A program made the position numbers and the translations under genes. Shown piece after piece: positions 46,736 to 58,549 of a DNA stretch of 64,000 bases. The number at the start of each line of letters is the position of its first letter. Positions within the stretch are counted from its first letter, which is position 1. Below the pieces are notes generated by a model. The model made no database searches, was not told where the DNA came from, and was given only the letters and a program-made list of their open reading frames with translations. Source of the stretch: Oegoconia quadripuncta (Eukaryota; Arthropoda; Insecta; Lepidoptera; Autostichidae); NCBI GenBank assembly GCA_949316235.1, contig OX438758.1, positions 13,301,731 through 13,365,730 of the forward strand, given 5' to 3'.

Positions 46736-47357
46736 TATACATACATATAGTAAGCTTGCCTTTGTACATTTTATATACAATGCATATTTCCGTAACAGTT
46801 TTGTGTACAATAAAGATATCCACAATCCATGCACTAATACTTTCCGTTGTTGGTAAACGATTTTGTGGTGTAACTATAGTTATACGAAACATTAGAGAAG
46901 ATGTCAAATGTCACATCACAATCAGTAGATAACCCAATGACCTACGTATCTTGACAAATGCTTTCTGACAAATTCACTTCCACCCAATCTTATTTTGGCA
47001 TAATTCGTCAATTAATTATTATAATGGTGATTAATAAATTGTTATGTATCTAGTAAACATATTACCTCACGTTTACATCACGTTAGTTCCGATATCGGAA
47101 CACTTTCACCGGAACAAGAGACATTGTGACAGTTGGTCATCAGTTGTCGTAACTTCTTTGTTTATGTAACTGGACATCACTATAATTTGAATATTAGCTA
47201 ATTTGTAAAAGTGTATGTGTGTGTGCGATATGTTACCAACGCACACTAAGTGCAGACGCGAATACACTCTAATTAAAACATGTCGCCATGTTCGACAATT
47301 CTTTATCATAAATTCTCGGGGTTATACATTCGGAATATAAATTACAGCTGTTTGGTG

Positions 47358-47529
47358 TGACGACCTGTTTGGTGTAATGGTTAGAAACTCTGCTGCGATA
47401 CGAAAAGGTCGCGGGTTCGAATCCCGCTAGGGGCATATGTTTGTTTGAAGAATACAGACATGTGTTCCCGAGTTATGGATGTTTTTCATTTATATAGATG
47501 TATTTATTTACAACAAAAAATGTATTTGT
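47358..47529 (+). mobile_element. SINE-B copy, left part
   Basis: Head and first half, interrupted after tgtatttgt by an inverted SINE-A. Confidence 0.87.
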
Positions 47530-47862
47530 TTTTTCTCTTTTATGCACGACGGGTTCGTACTTGACCTCAATCACACCTGATGTTAAGTGAAGATGAGGTC
47601 GAAGGTGGAAGCGTACTGACCCGGAAACCTCAACACATTAGGGGGACTGGCTATCTTATCTCTGGCAACCGGAACACAACAATGCTATTAACATTGCTGC
47701 TTGGCGGGAGATTTAGATAAGATGGTGGTAGCTAGCCAGGCGGACATTTAAAATGCCCTACCACTAACCAAAACGAGTACTTAAACATGTACCCCGCTGG
47801 AGATCGAACCCGCGACCTCCGAATCGTAAACCCAATGTTGTTTACATTGAGCCACGGAGGTG
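47530..47862 (-). mobile_element. SINE-A copy nested in SINE-B
   Basis: Inverted, full length, flanked by ATTTGT at 47524-47529 and 47863-47868. Confidence 0.9.
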
Positions 47863-47958
47863 ATTTGTGTAGTTTATCAACCATCTGGTATGTAAGCCCA
47901 GTGTGGAACTAGATGGCGCTGTGTGTATGTGCAAAGATATTTATTTATAAATTATTTT
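47863..47958 (+). mobile_element. SINE-B copy, right part
   Basis: gtgtagtttatcaaccatctgg through aactagatggcgctgtgtgt to the tail completes the copy begun at 47358; a short internal segment is missing after ctggtat. Confidence 0.87.
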
Positions 47959-47969
47959 TCAGGTGGCAA

Positions 47970-48135
47970 TCTATTGCTATTACCCGTCTACGGCGAAACG
48001 AAAAGAACGTATTCATCAACTCTGTATGTATGTATGTATGCAATGTGAACATGAACAGCATAAACGCATCAGCCAATTGGGACAGAGGTGTCGTTAGGTT
48101 CATACAAATTCCGGGAGTGTCATAGGGTATATGAT
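47970..48135. repeat. repeat family H fragment
   Basis: ttacccgtctacggcgaaac, ggtgtcgttaggttcat and gggagtgtcatag match 5050-5110 and 6150-6190. Confidence 0.55.
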
Positions 48136-48325
48136 TTGGCAGTGAGGTACGAGGAACCACATAGGTAAATGCCGTCGACTCCGGCCTAAAACAATTGTGT
48201 TATTTCGTCTTGTTTTTGATTGTTTTATAGGCATTTTAATATGAAGCTTATCTCAAAACTTTTTGATTTGCTCTTAAAAATTAAAAAAAGCAAGCTAGTT
48301 ATTAAAATAAACCTTTATATTAGGA

Positions 48326-48653
48326 ACCGCCTCCGTGGCTCAATGCAAACAACACAAGGTTTACAAAGAGGAGGTTGCGGGTTCGATCCCCGGCGGGGTG
48401 CATGTTTAGTACTCGGTTTCGCTGGTGGTAGGCCATTTTAAATGTCCACCTGGCTAGCTACCACCATCTTATCTAAATCTGCCGTCAAACAGCAATGTTA
48501 ATAGCATTGTTGTGTTCCGGTTGTCAGAGATAAGATAGCCAGTTCCCCAAATATTTGTGTTTCCGAGTCAGTACGCTTCCACCTTCGGCCTTATCTTCAC
48601 TTAACATCAGGTGTGATTAAGGTCAAGTACCAAACCGTAGCGCATAAAAAAAA
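48326..48653 (+). mobile_element. SINE-A copy, full length
   Basis: Forward, from accgcctccgtggctcaatg to the A tail. Confidence 0.9.
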
Positions 48654-48698
48654 GTCTTTCTTGTAAAAATACTGGAGGTTATGGTATCAGAGACTTAA

Positions 48699-48755
48699 TC
48701 ACTTAACATCAGGTATGATTGAGGTCAAGTACTAACCCGTTGTGCATAAAAAAAA
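48699..48755 (+). mobile_element. SINE-A 3' fragment
   Basis: Last 57 bases with the A tail. Confidence 0.83.
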
Positions 48756-49209
48756 GGATTCGCGATAAATTCGACAAATACAAAATGGCTGACGAAATAT
48801 ACCTATGAAGTTACATGCATTAGCACAGACGTTACAACCATATAGTATTTATAATGTAATGCTATGTCGGTATTGTCGGTATGTCCGATCAAGGTTGATC
48901 ATTAGATACTATTACATCAAATAAGGCTTAGCAATGAGTAACTTGAGCCTTTTAATTATAATTTTTTATTTATTACCATTCCATTGGTCTGTAATTTGTC
49001 AATAATTACATACGAAATTATAGATTAATGATTACGCATAGTTCCTTAAAAGGACTGACCTTCATTTATTTCGTTATGTCGAAATTAGAAGTTAAATATA
49101 GATCTTAATTAATGTTTATTAATTGCAAATATTTGTTGTAAACAATGCAACAATTGTATCTTATAATAATAATAGATATTAAAGTAAGTATGTAATAATA
49201 TGTATGTAT

Positions 49210-49305
49210 GCGTGGTGGACTATGGCCCATACTCCCTCATTATACGAGGGAAGACCTATATCTCTGTAGTGGGATGTTTACGGGGTGACGATGATGATGA
49301 TGAAT
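49210..49305 (+). mobile_element. SINE-C 3' fragment
   Basis: gcgtggtggactatggcccat to gtgggatgtttacgggg and (GAT)n. Confidence 0.8.
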
Positions 49306-49471
49306 ATGTACATTCATCACTTTTAATAATTATTATTGAGTTTGTAGGTCAAACTAATACCTCAATTCTTTCGTTAATAAATTTGAAATAGGAACGTGAA
49401 CAACCCTATTCAATTTAGAGAGGTAACAATGTTCCAATATATTTATGTTCAAGGTACAATACAATAAATAT

Positions 49472-49782
49472 TTTCAAGGTTTCACATGAAATATTTTTTA
49501 ATGTCTGAAAATCACATAATAAAAAAAACTTGAACACAGCTCTTTTCATGAGCTGCCCATATTATTTCTTAGATTCGCAGAAACTTTTATAAAGCGGTTG
49601 CTTTTAAAAATTAACACTGCCTCTACTATTTAACTTAATGTTATCCGATAATACACATAAAGCTTAGTTAGCTAAATTTGGATTTGCCGTTCACCAAAAA
49701 AAATTAAAAAATCTTTGTATGGAGAAAACAGTCTTAATGAAATTCTTCATACAAAACGCCAATTTCATAGGTAAGGACCTAA
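49472..49782 (-). mobile_element. mariner-like MITE (family F), right half
   Basis: It begins tttcaaggtttcacatgaaa, where the left half at 46403 stops, and ends ggtaaggacctaa followed by TA. Confidence 0.85.
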
Positions 49783-49784
49783 TA

Positions 49785-50500
49785 ACTTATTCTTTATTCT
49801 TTATTGCACATAAAAAAACATGTTGACAATCAGTCGGAAATATTGTACAAAGGTGAGCTTATCTCTAATAGAGATCTCTTCCAGCCAACCTCAGTGGTGG
49901 TTAGAGCATTGTGCGGGACGGTGAACAAAAAGTGCAGTTATGGAATGACAAATATACCTACTATACATATAGGTATATAATATTATATGTTATTTACATA
50001 CATACACTACTAGAATACAGAAATACACTTAGTTATAAAATTACACGTGTTTATTAGTAAACTATATAATATAAATAAATAAATATCACATAAATAAGTA
50101 CATAATTATATAAATATATATCTTAAATCATGATAGAATGATAGTGCTCTTTTAGCCTCTTCTTGAATACGTGGACGGAGGGACTCTCTCGGATGTGTGC
50201 AGTAAGCTTGTTCCACAACTGTGCAGTACTGTGTACGATTTAAAAAAGAAGTTGGAATTTGACAAGGGATAGGTTAGGGTTTTAGTTAAGCAAGGACGTC
50301 TGGATCGGGAAGGAGGAGGTAACAGGGTGAAACCGGAGCGGAGGTACTCGGGAGCAACAGGATTACTAAGGATCTTGTAAAGAAGGGAGAGGATATGCAC
50401 ATTACGACGGAAACGGATTGGGAGCCACTTCAGTTGCTTGCGAAACTCAGACACGTGGTCATATTTTCGCAGGCCGAAAACGAACCTATATCTTATCATA
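49785..50500 (-). mobile_element. LINE family G 3' end with RT C-terminus
   Basis: The minus strand reads RYRFVFGLRKYDHVSEFRKQ, WLPIRFRRNVHILSLLYKIL and CLTKTLTYPLSNSNFFFKSY then a stop at 50152. This is the conserved C-terminal part of CR1/Jockey-like reverse transcriptases. The 3' untranslated end contains the tctcttccagccaacctcag region also seen, in the other orientation, near 26.6 kb. Confidence 0.82.
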
Positions 50501-50904
50501 TAATCGATATGTTTTAGATTGGTGGACTGTATACACTCTTCACTTAAAACAAAGATTTTCTTTCCACTTTGCGGTAAAAGGAAATATAAAACAAACAGAA
50601 ACCATTTCCCAGGTTTCCTGCCTACTTATGTCTATAAGTATATAGCTGTAAGGCCAGCTACACAGTGTAAGACTCGACAGTCGATTTACACGATATTCAG
50701 AGATTACAATGACATTTTTAGTGTAGCTATTCATTGATATTTGTTGATGGTATCTACTCCGGAATGCTTAATTAATATTCAATTTCTTGTATTGTATTTC
50801 CTTATTGTAAAAAATTGTAATGTATTAGTCGTTTATAGGAAAAGACAAGACTAACGAAAGCGATAAACGCAGCGAATGTGATGGCATTACCTATTGGTAG
50901 AGGA

Positions 50905-51190
50905 AGACCACTTCAAACTTCAAACTTCAAGCATTTATTTCAACGTAAGATACATGATATCACTTGTTGAATGTCAATTTAAATCTATTGGAAATAAAAA
51001 TAGGGCTAAGCATTTTTCGGTCAGTCAGTAGGTATGTCCAAGCTACCACCGCTTCGGAAAGGGAAATCATCTGTGGGAAAAGAAGCGGCGCAAGAAACCC
51101 ACAGGATCATTTTCTTTTTTTTTTTTTTTATATATATAAAAGTATACAACTAATACAATTTTATAATTTTTGGGAGCTGGGCGAAGTATA
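50905..51190 (-). mobile_element. LINE 3' end fragment
   Basis: cttcaagcatttatttcaacg, atctattggaaataaaaataggg and gagctgggcgaagtatacc; related to 52805-52960 and 11190. Confidence 0.5.
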
Positions 51191-51406
51191 CCAAGTGTTT
51201 TGTCATTCAGGTAGTCACTAATTTTGACCACGGTGAACGTACCACGATGAAATTGGGGGCGTCCTATAGAAAGGCAAAGTCAAGAGTATGAGCATTATGA
51301 ACAACTTTATGAGAGCGAGTGAAGCAAAAGAGGTTGAAGTCTGTGGTCCTGCCTACCCCGATGAAACAGTCGTGACTTTTTAAAAGTATGTTTACACGAA
51401 GTCTCC

Positions 51407-51700
51407 ACCGCCTCCGTGGCTCAATGTAATCAACATTGTTGCACATGTTTAAGTAGTCGGTTTGGTTGGTAGTAGGGCATTTTAAATGCCCGCCTGGCTA
51501 GCTACCAACATCTTATCTAAATTTGCCGCCAAGCAGCAATGTTAATAGCATTGTTGTGTTCCGGTTGTCAGAGATAAGATAGCCAGTCCCCCAAATGTGT
51601 TGGGGTTTCCGGGTCAGTACGCTTCCACCTTCGACCTCATCTTCACTTAACATCAGGTGTGATTGAGGTCAAATACCAATCCGTTGTGCATAAAAAAAAA
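51407..51700 (+). mobile_element. SINE-A copy with deleted B-box region
   Basis: Forward. The head jumps from caacattgt to gcacatgtttaag, removing the B box, and the copy ends in A residues. Confidence 0.88.
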
Positions 51701-51711
51701 GTCTCATTCAA

Positions 51712-51765
51712 GAGAACATGTATAAGCTTTTATAATAAAGTTCTGGTAGGCCTTCAAAATTTCGA
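51712..51765 (+). mobile_element. LINE family D coding scrap
   Basis: It reads RTCISFYNKVLVGLQN, a diverged CIRFYNKVPVDIQN. Confidence 0.5.
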
Positions 51766-52439
51766 CCAGACGACGATTTCGCCGACCAGAGGGTGATATG
51801 ATGATAAAACATAAAAGCGGTAGTTTAGTTAAATCGAAGATATTATCCACAGATTGTGTTCGTTTAGACCTGTCTAATGTTTACTCTATTTTCCTAGCTC
51901 CAATATAAGTTATTAGGTGACTACTAACCCTACAGTCACATTAATTGAGTGAGAATTAGTCACCCGCAATTTTCAGTTAGTCGCACTTGTGTGTGCTGCC
52001 CCTAAATTGCGGTTGTGTTGACCGTAACGTCACAGTGCATTAGATAACCCGCAATTTAACTAAGATTACATGTTGCGCACTACTTAGATATATCTACGAT
52101 AGAGTGAAATGTCACGCATGCTTGCTTGTTATAATCAGCAATGCCTAAATGTCTAAATACATTACACTTATCCACTTGGATCAGAAATCTAACTAGTTTT
52201 GTTTGACAATACACCAATATATAATTTTACTAGACAATTTATTAGAAGTCTGGTAATCTAGTAGACTCATGTTTTAGTACAAAATTCCAAAGATTGATAA
52301 CTTTTACGTAACGTTTATTTTCCCGAAGGAATAGAACATGAAAGTTCAAATTTCATGGGAAATTGACTTACTATTAATGTATAGACTGTGGTTTCGAACG
52401 CACACCTGTGTGTTACAGGGTGTTCTATGTTTAAATGCG

Positions 52440-52565
52440 ACTGTGTGGTAGGTACGGGGTGGTTGTGTTTGTGAGCGCGTGGCGAGGCGCAACAGGTGGC
52501 GGCGCTTGGAGGTCGCTTGCGGTTATCGATTTGGCGCGATAGTGTAAAGTTTGGGAGACACTGGA
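52440..52565. promoter_or_regulatory. GC-rich, CpG-containing patch
   Basis: gtgagcgcgtggcgaggcgc and gcgcttggaggtcgcttgcg stand out from the flanks, and gttatcgatttggcgcg holds a near-DRE word. It may be a promoter or first exon. No start is supported. Confidence 0.25.
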
Positions 52566-52804
52566 CTGAGTTGTGTTTTAAGTCATTAACCGACTTCCAA
52601 ACAGGGGGAGATGATCAATTCCGCCATTTCTCCTATTTTTGTGAACTGATTTTAATATTTTTTTTTTGTTTGAAAAGGTATGCCAAGAGTTTCTTATATA
52701 TATATTTTTCTAAATTAATGATGCACTCCGAAGATGAAGACCCCGAGTTTTGCCAATTTTTGCCTTTAAAGTGTTCTTTCAAAAAGTTACTTACATATTA
52801 GAAC

Positions 52805-52960
52805 TAAAAATTTCAAGCATCGATTTCATGTATCATTTGCTGAATGATAATTTAAATCTACCTATTGGAAATAATAATAGGGCTTACCTGCCAGTCCGTA
52901 TGTCTAAGCTTCTACCGCTCTGGCAACGACAATATTTTTCGAAACAAAGCAACATTCAGA
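52805..52960 (-). mobile_element. LINE 3' end fragment
   Basis: aaatttcaagcatcgatttcatg and ctattggaaataataataggg match 50920-51005. Confidence 0.5.
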
Positions 52961-53789
52961 CACTTTTCATTATTATTCTTAAAGGAGAAGCTTTAAATTC
53001 CTTTTCTTTACTTACAAGTTACTGAAATGATTAAATTATATTGTATCATATTCGTGAAGCTGTTCAATATAAAATATGTAATCACTTCTTAATTAGAAAT
53101 TTCTGTAAAAGATAATAGATTACATCACTTTGTGTGCCACTGACTTTACAGATGCGGCTTGCAATAAAGCCGGAGCAATGTGGTATGCCCGGCGTAGGGT
53201 TGAAACAACTCATTAGGGGTTATTGTTATTTATTTACTTAAGAAATATCATTTGTATGTACTAGTGGCATGATCTGGTAGCTATATTTTTTATATTGAGT
53301 ATTCCTGATTATAGTGACCACGCGACCACATTGACACATGACATATTATTATTAACAACCTATATAGTCCACTGCTGGACATGACTTTCATCGTTTTTCA
53401 TGGGTGGATTTGACTACCTAACCTAACCGTTACGCTGGGCAGTTATTGACCATAATTATTCATGCAAAGGAAATATCTGGTGCATCATTTTAATTGGTGA
53501 CATACTGGCTGTAGAAAAGTGATAGTTTCATTAAAATCAGTATAGTACAGTTCGAGTTACTAACTAGTTTCTAAACCCAGAAATGTAGGAAGTTGTATAG
53601 AGATTTATTTGGTGAGTCGTTTTTTTTTTTGATGACCAGTGTACATACACACGCGTTGAATACATTAGTCTTATGGCTTCGCCATAGTCGCCAATAAACA
53701 ATATCAGAGTTTTAAAATTTTATTTTGTTAAAACAGTCTTACAATACAGTACAGTATAATACTGTATTATAAGAAAGCTCAAAGTCACG

Positions 53790-53832
53790 CAACGAGTCAT
53801 GGAGAGGGCGATGCTCGGCGTTTCATTATATA
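53790..53832 (+). mobile_element. RTE-type LINE fragment, left part
   Basis: VTQRVMERAMLGVSLY is the conserved V.QR.MERAMLGVSL motif. It is split after tta-tat-a by a DNA transposon. Confidence 0.8.
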
Positions 53833-54352
53833 GGGTCTAACAAAATTAACCCGACAAACTTTGGCAATTGCACGTACATGACAATAACATAATATATTCA
53901 TTAAAACAACTAGCCTTAAAAATTTTGTTTCCGAGTAAAAAAATTAAATGTAAGTGCAAACGAAAATACAAATGAACAGACTTACTTCATTTCGATTGTA
54001 TCTTATTTTAACAATGAGAAAAAAAAATAACGTTCATATGGAAGACGCCAAAGGGGGTGGCGGTGCACAGGGCGCAACCAATCACAGCAAGTTGCGGCGG
54101 TGCCGGGGAAAGCGCCGGCGGCGAGCGGCTTGTGGTCGCCTTTCGGCGTCTTCAAAGATACCGCGGCACGTGATTGTGTGTTGTGGCAAAGTACTTAGAG
54201 CGCGCGGCCACTATGGTCCAACTCACAAAATTTACATTTCTAAATTTAATTTTTTGAATAAAATCTGTTAACTTTAATGTTTCATTTTTTTCGTAATAGC
54301 TACATCCTACACATACACTCTGCAACGTTTGTCGGGTTAATTTTGTTAGACC
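53833..54352. mobile_element. 520-bp non-autonomous DNA transposon with GC-rich hairpin core
   Basis: The ends GGGTCTAACAAAATTAACCC and its partner give about 26 bp of terminal inverted repeat (to gacaaac). TTATATA flanks both sides (53826-53832 and 54353-54359), and the RTE peptide reads on across the gap. The centre (54041-54155) is strikingly GC-rich and bounded by gaagacgcc and ggcgtcttc. A frame across the core gives basic, Gly/Arg-rich sequence with no known domain. Confidence 0.85.
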
Positions 54353-54359
54353 TTATATA

Positions 54360-54475
54360 CGTGATCGAATCACGAATGAAGAAGTTCGTAGGCGAACGAA
54401 GGTTACTGGCATAGCCCAGCGGATTAGCAAGTTTGAAGCACTACTCCCAGGCTGATGCTGTAGATGTCCAGGAGT
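54360..54475 (+). mobile_element. RTE-type LINE fragment, middle part
   Basis: RDRIRNEEVRRRTKVTGIAQ continues the fragment at 53790 and decays after SKFEALLPG. Confidence 0.78.
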
Positions 54476-54814
54476 AGGCCACAGTATGTAGAGAGATGAG
54501 GATGAGCCGGATCACGATCACAAACAATTACACACGTACATAAATAACTTTTATATTGGTAAAAAGGAATAAACTGAATTTGTTTAGTTTTGTACTTCAA
54601 ATAATATTAATAGAAAAGTATACGTCCAGTCTTTGTAACGGTAAATTATATACTAAATAAACAAAAGCTACACAGAAAGAGAGAAAGAACAGGCAGAGTT
54701 CAAATTTTGAATTTAAAATATTATGACTTACCCGAAAAAGAAACAAACAAGGAGAATACTGAATAAAGAGAACCAACTAGGCGCATGACGTCTCGTTACA
54801 AGTTGAAGTGACAC

Positions 54815-55025
54815 TGGCAGGGCATTGATGGCCGGCGGGGCATTAAAGTTCTCGAGTGGAGACCACGCACCGGCAAGCGCAGCGTAGGACGTCCACTCAC
54901 AAGGTGGACAGACGACCTTATAAAGGTCGCAGAAAATCGCTGAATGAAAGCCGCTTCCAACCGGTCACTCTGGAATTCTATGGGGGAGGCCTACGTCCTA
55001 TGGCTAATATGACGACGATGATATT
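54815..55025 (+). mobile_element. RTE-type LINE fragment, C-terminal end
   Basis: WRPRTGKRSVGRPLTRWTDD, LIKVAENR, a stop, and RSLWNSMGEAYV are the last conserved RTE blocks; tatgacgacgatga follows. Confidence 0.8.
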
Positions 55026-55139
55026 GTTTGACTGATTTAAACTTCGGGACTCAGTATTACAGCCCACAGAATCAACAGTGTAATTCCAAAGACATTGGTA
55101 TGAAGATATCTACACTAATTTGTGAAGTCATGTCAAAGT

Positions 55140-55735
55140 CAAAGTCAAAAAATATTTATTTCGTAGGATAAAGATTATCACTTGAAAACGTCACATTTTT
55201 TATCTTAATATTAAAATTATTGACATTATTGCTCATTCGCAAAGCAGATTCCCCAGAGAAGAACGAGCCAGAAACTCATGGGTTGCTCTTTTAAATAAGT
55301 TTGGGTTACAATTATATTACATTGTACTTATAATTAGGCTGAATATCGCCGAGCGGTCTATGTCCATGCTTGCTTATCATCCAGATAGTCAGAAATTTTA
55401 TAATAGCCTTTGGTAAATAATGTCTGTTTTATGATGGTTTTGAATTTATTTAAAGGTAAATTTTGAATGTCCACTGGAACCTTATTATAAAAGCGTATAC
55501 GTTGCCCCTTAAATGACTTAGTGACTTTGTGTAAACGGCTGGCATGAACAGCAAGTTTATTTTTATATCTGGTATTTACATTATGTATATCACTATTTTT
55601 CTTAAACGATTCTATATTTTTTCTTACATACATTAAGTTTTCGTAAATATATGACGTAAATATATATTTCGTAAATATATCGAATGACATGTTGTTTTCT
55701 TCCAACTCAAAATATTTTTCTAATTCTAAAGTGGG
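55140..55735 (-). mobile_element. LINE family D 3' end, longest coding copy
   Basis: The minus strand is open for 115 codons (55705-55358) through NLMYVRKNIESFKKNSDIHN, VNTRYKNKLAVHASRLHKV, SFKGQRIRFYNKVPVDIQNL and KISDYLDDKQAWT. The 3' untranslated region runs to 55140. Confidence 0.82.
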
Positions 55736-56243
55736 TAAATATTAAATGTATACAATTCACTAAGGTTGTTAAAAAGTGAAAAAAAAATATCTAAAAGCGA
55801 ATTAATGTCATGATCCCTTGTCTTGTCATGATTCAATATCAATAATTATATCAGTTATATTTTTACCATATTTAAATTTGGCAGAATAATGGCCTGGGAC
55901 CTGGATAACGATATATACAATTATAATGCTGAAAAAATTCGCCATAAAATTATTTGAAACGGGTATAGCCGCGGGTGGAACGGGTGGAAGCTATTTTTTA
56001 TTTTTATTTTTTTATAAAATTATTATTATTAAAAAAAAAGAAATCTCACAGCGTGACATTCGTATGTATACAACATACGGTCAATGGGCCATGGTTTGTG
56101 AACATGTAAGCCAATTTCGAGATACCACTTTTTGCAAGACAAAATTTACAGATTGTAAAGTCAGCCGTTAGCTATCATAAATACCTATGTATGCTTCTAT
56201 ATGGTCCTCCTCAAAGTTATGTACAGTACCGACCAGCCCCCCG

Positions 56244-56381
56244 ACCGCCTAACTCAATTGCTTTGGAAATTGCTATCGTTTATGACGTCAATGCACTGTC
56301 CGTCCTTGTCATATCGTAACACAATGACAAAGACGGACAGTACTTTGCTATCGCTCTAGCTATAGCTTTGAGTTAGGCGGT
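56244..56381. mobile_element. MITE
   Basis: ACCGCCTAACTCAA and its exact complement end the element. A second inverted block (actgtccgtccttgtcat/atgacaaagacggacagt) lies near the centre. Confidence 0.83.
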
Positions 56382-56447
56382 AGAGCCCCAGGTGGTAAGC
56401 CTCTAGGAGTAGAAGCTCTTGCAAAACAGCCGATTAATTGAATTACA

Positions 56448-56760
56448 GTTGGTACTTGACCTCAATCACACCTGATGTTAAGTGAAGATGAGGTCGAAGG
56501 TGGAAGCGTACTGACCCGGAAACCCCAACACATTTAGGGGACTGGCTATCTTATCTCTGACAACCGGAACACAACAATGCTATTAACATTGCTGCTGGGC
56601 GGCAGATTTAGATAAGATGGTGGTAGCTAGCCAGGCGGACATTTAAAATGCCCTACCAACAACCAAACCGCGTATTTAAACATGTACCCCGCTTGGAATC
56701 GAACCCGCGACCTCCGAATCGTAAACCCAATGTTGTTCACATTGAGCCACGGAGGCGGTT
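56448..56760 (-). mobile_element. SINE-A copy without A tail
   Basis: Inverted; the 3' end stops at ttggtacttgacctc, and the head is intact. Confidence 0.88.
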
Positions 56761-56761
56761 A

Positions 56762-57459
56762 GACTGTCAACTGTTAATCAATTTTCATGATTATTTATTT
56801 AGCCTTTTTGTTTGATAGGGTTAACCACCAGAATGGCATTATATACAATTGGTTAAGATCTGTTGTTGCAATTCGGAGATAGATAATGAAACATTCAGTT
56901 GTTTTATTCAGTTATCTTATTTTGCATACCCCAACGTGATAGACCTTTTAAAAATATTGGAGTTGGCTGAAATATTAAGCGTTAAAATTGTCACTTTTGT
57001 TAGTTACGCGTCATTTCAGCTAAACTATTACATTTGTAAATGTGGAAAGTCTTCGAAGAGATTTTATGAGTTTTAAATTTATTTAATTATAAGTTGTCGC
57101 CAGCCCTATCAAGCTATTGTCATGACGGTCAGGTTTAACTGCGGGCTCGGAGCGGACTCTTCCTACCTATATTAACTTAATGGTAACCAGGATAAGAGTT
57201 ACATTTTAATGGCTATTTCATCTATTGCTACGACTAACGTCTGACCAATCTACTGGAATTAGCTTTTTGATTATTCTGGTATATCTTTCCCATAGAGAAA
57301 TGAGGGAAAATGATTGTTGTAACCACACAGTGGAGGCGAACCTACAAAGGGACTATGACTTTTAATTTCATTCCCATTGATCGAGCTGGAGAAACTGCAA
57401 CTACATGCAGAGAAATTCCAGAGAATGCCAAAGAATAATAATAATAAAATTCGGACACT
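56762..57459. other. intronic, no element recognised
   Basis: Nothing supported. Confidence 0.45.
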
Positions 57460-57642
57460 TACCTACCAATCATCTAGTTCCAGACTAAGCAAAGCTTGTG
57501 CTATGGGTACTAGTTGACGGATAAACATACATAAATGTTTATATATAAAACATCCATGATTCAGGAATAACCTCTCGCGGGATCCGAACCCGCAACCATT
57601 GGTTTCGCTGACACACTATCCACTACACCTATCGGTCGTCCA
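57460..57642 (-). mobile_element. SINE-B variant copy
   Basis: Inverted; same subfamily as 30625 (ggtttcgctgacac and cactacacctatcggtcgtc). Confidence 0.78.
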
Positions 57643-57679
57643 AAAGAATAACTTCAATAAATAAATAGAGAAATTGTCA

Positions 57680-57895
57680 TTTTTCGCAATCAACCCATCT
57701 CTTTCCGTGGGTGAAGTAAAAGGCGACTAAGGGATTTTCCACCAAAAAATTTATGACTTGCACGTTTTAAAGGCATGTGTCCTGTATATTTGAATCGTGG
57801 ATGTTGTTTCAAGCTTCAACAGTTTAATGTTTGAAACACCCAAACGCTTTGGGATATATCTGACCAATCCATTTAAGTTAAAGCTTTATGCTATG
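57680..57895. repeat. repeat family E copy
   Basis: caacccatctctttccgtggg, aaaggcgactaagggatttt, ttgaatcgtggatgtt and gaaacacccaaacgctttggg form the longest uninterrupted copy here. Confidence 0.62.
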
Positions 57896-57979
57896 TATGT
57901 ACATAGAAATTGTCATTGTAGAAGAATTTTTGTAACTTAATGTCACTTTAAACAGAATTATTTAATTCTGATACTAATT

Positions 57980-58046
57980 CACTTAACATCAGGTGTGATT
58001 GAGGTCAAGTACGAATCCGTCGTGCATAAAAAAACAAAAAAAAAAA
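57980..58046 (+). mobile_element. SINE-A 3' fragment
   Basis: cacttaacatcaggtgtgat to a long A-rich tail. Confidence 0.82.
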
Positions 58047-58328
58047 TCAACAGCTCACAACGAGCTCGAGACCCTAAGAATACGGTATTTATTATTAATT
58101 CCAGTGAAACAAAGTTCACGAAACTATAAAAGCTATTCCCCTGGGATCACAGCAAGGACGGGCTATGCAAACTTTCTGGAGCACTCTGTATAACTCACAG
58201 TTCTCTAGAACAAATATGGCGGACCATTCGCAGTTGGAGAGGTATTCAAGTACCGAAACGAAAGTTCTGTAGGAAATTAAATGCATTTTATATTTGCATA
58301 GGCAAGTCTGTGATCATTGTATGTATAA

Positions 58329-58538
58329 ATGTAAACAATATTGGGTTTTCGATTCGGAGGTCGCGGGTTCGATCCCCAGTATAAGTTTAAGTACTCGGTT
58401 TGGTTGGTGGTAGGGCATTTTAAATGTCCGCCTGGCTAGCTACCACCATCTTATCTAAATCTGCCGTTAAGCAGCAATCTTAATAGCATTGTTGTGTTTC
58501 GGTTGTCAGAGATAAGATATCCAGTCCCCCAAATGTCT
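58329..58538 (+). mobile_element. SINE-A 5' part
   Basis: Forward, from within the head to cagtcccccaaatgt, then truncated against a tgatattatgatgatga RTE-like end. Confidence 0.83.
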
Positions 58539-58549
58539 TTCGGCTGATA

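Noticed and set aside
53954..54271. 105-codon frame rich in Arg and Gly
   Set aside because: It runs through the GC-rich core of a non-autonomous transposon and has no family match.
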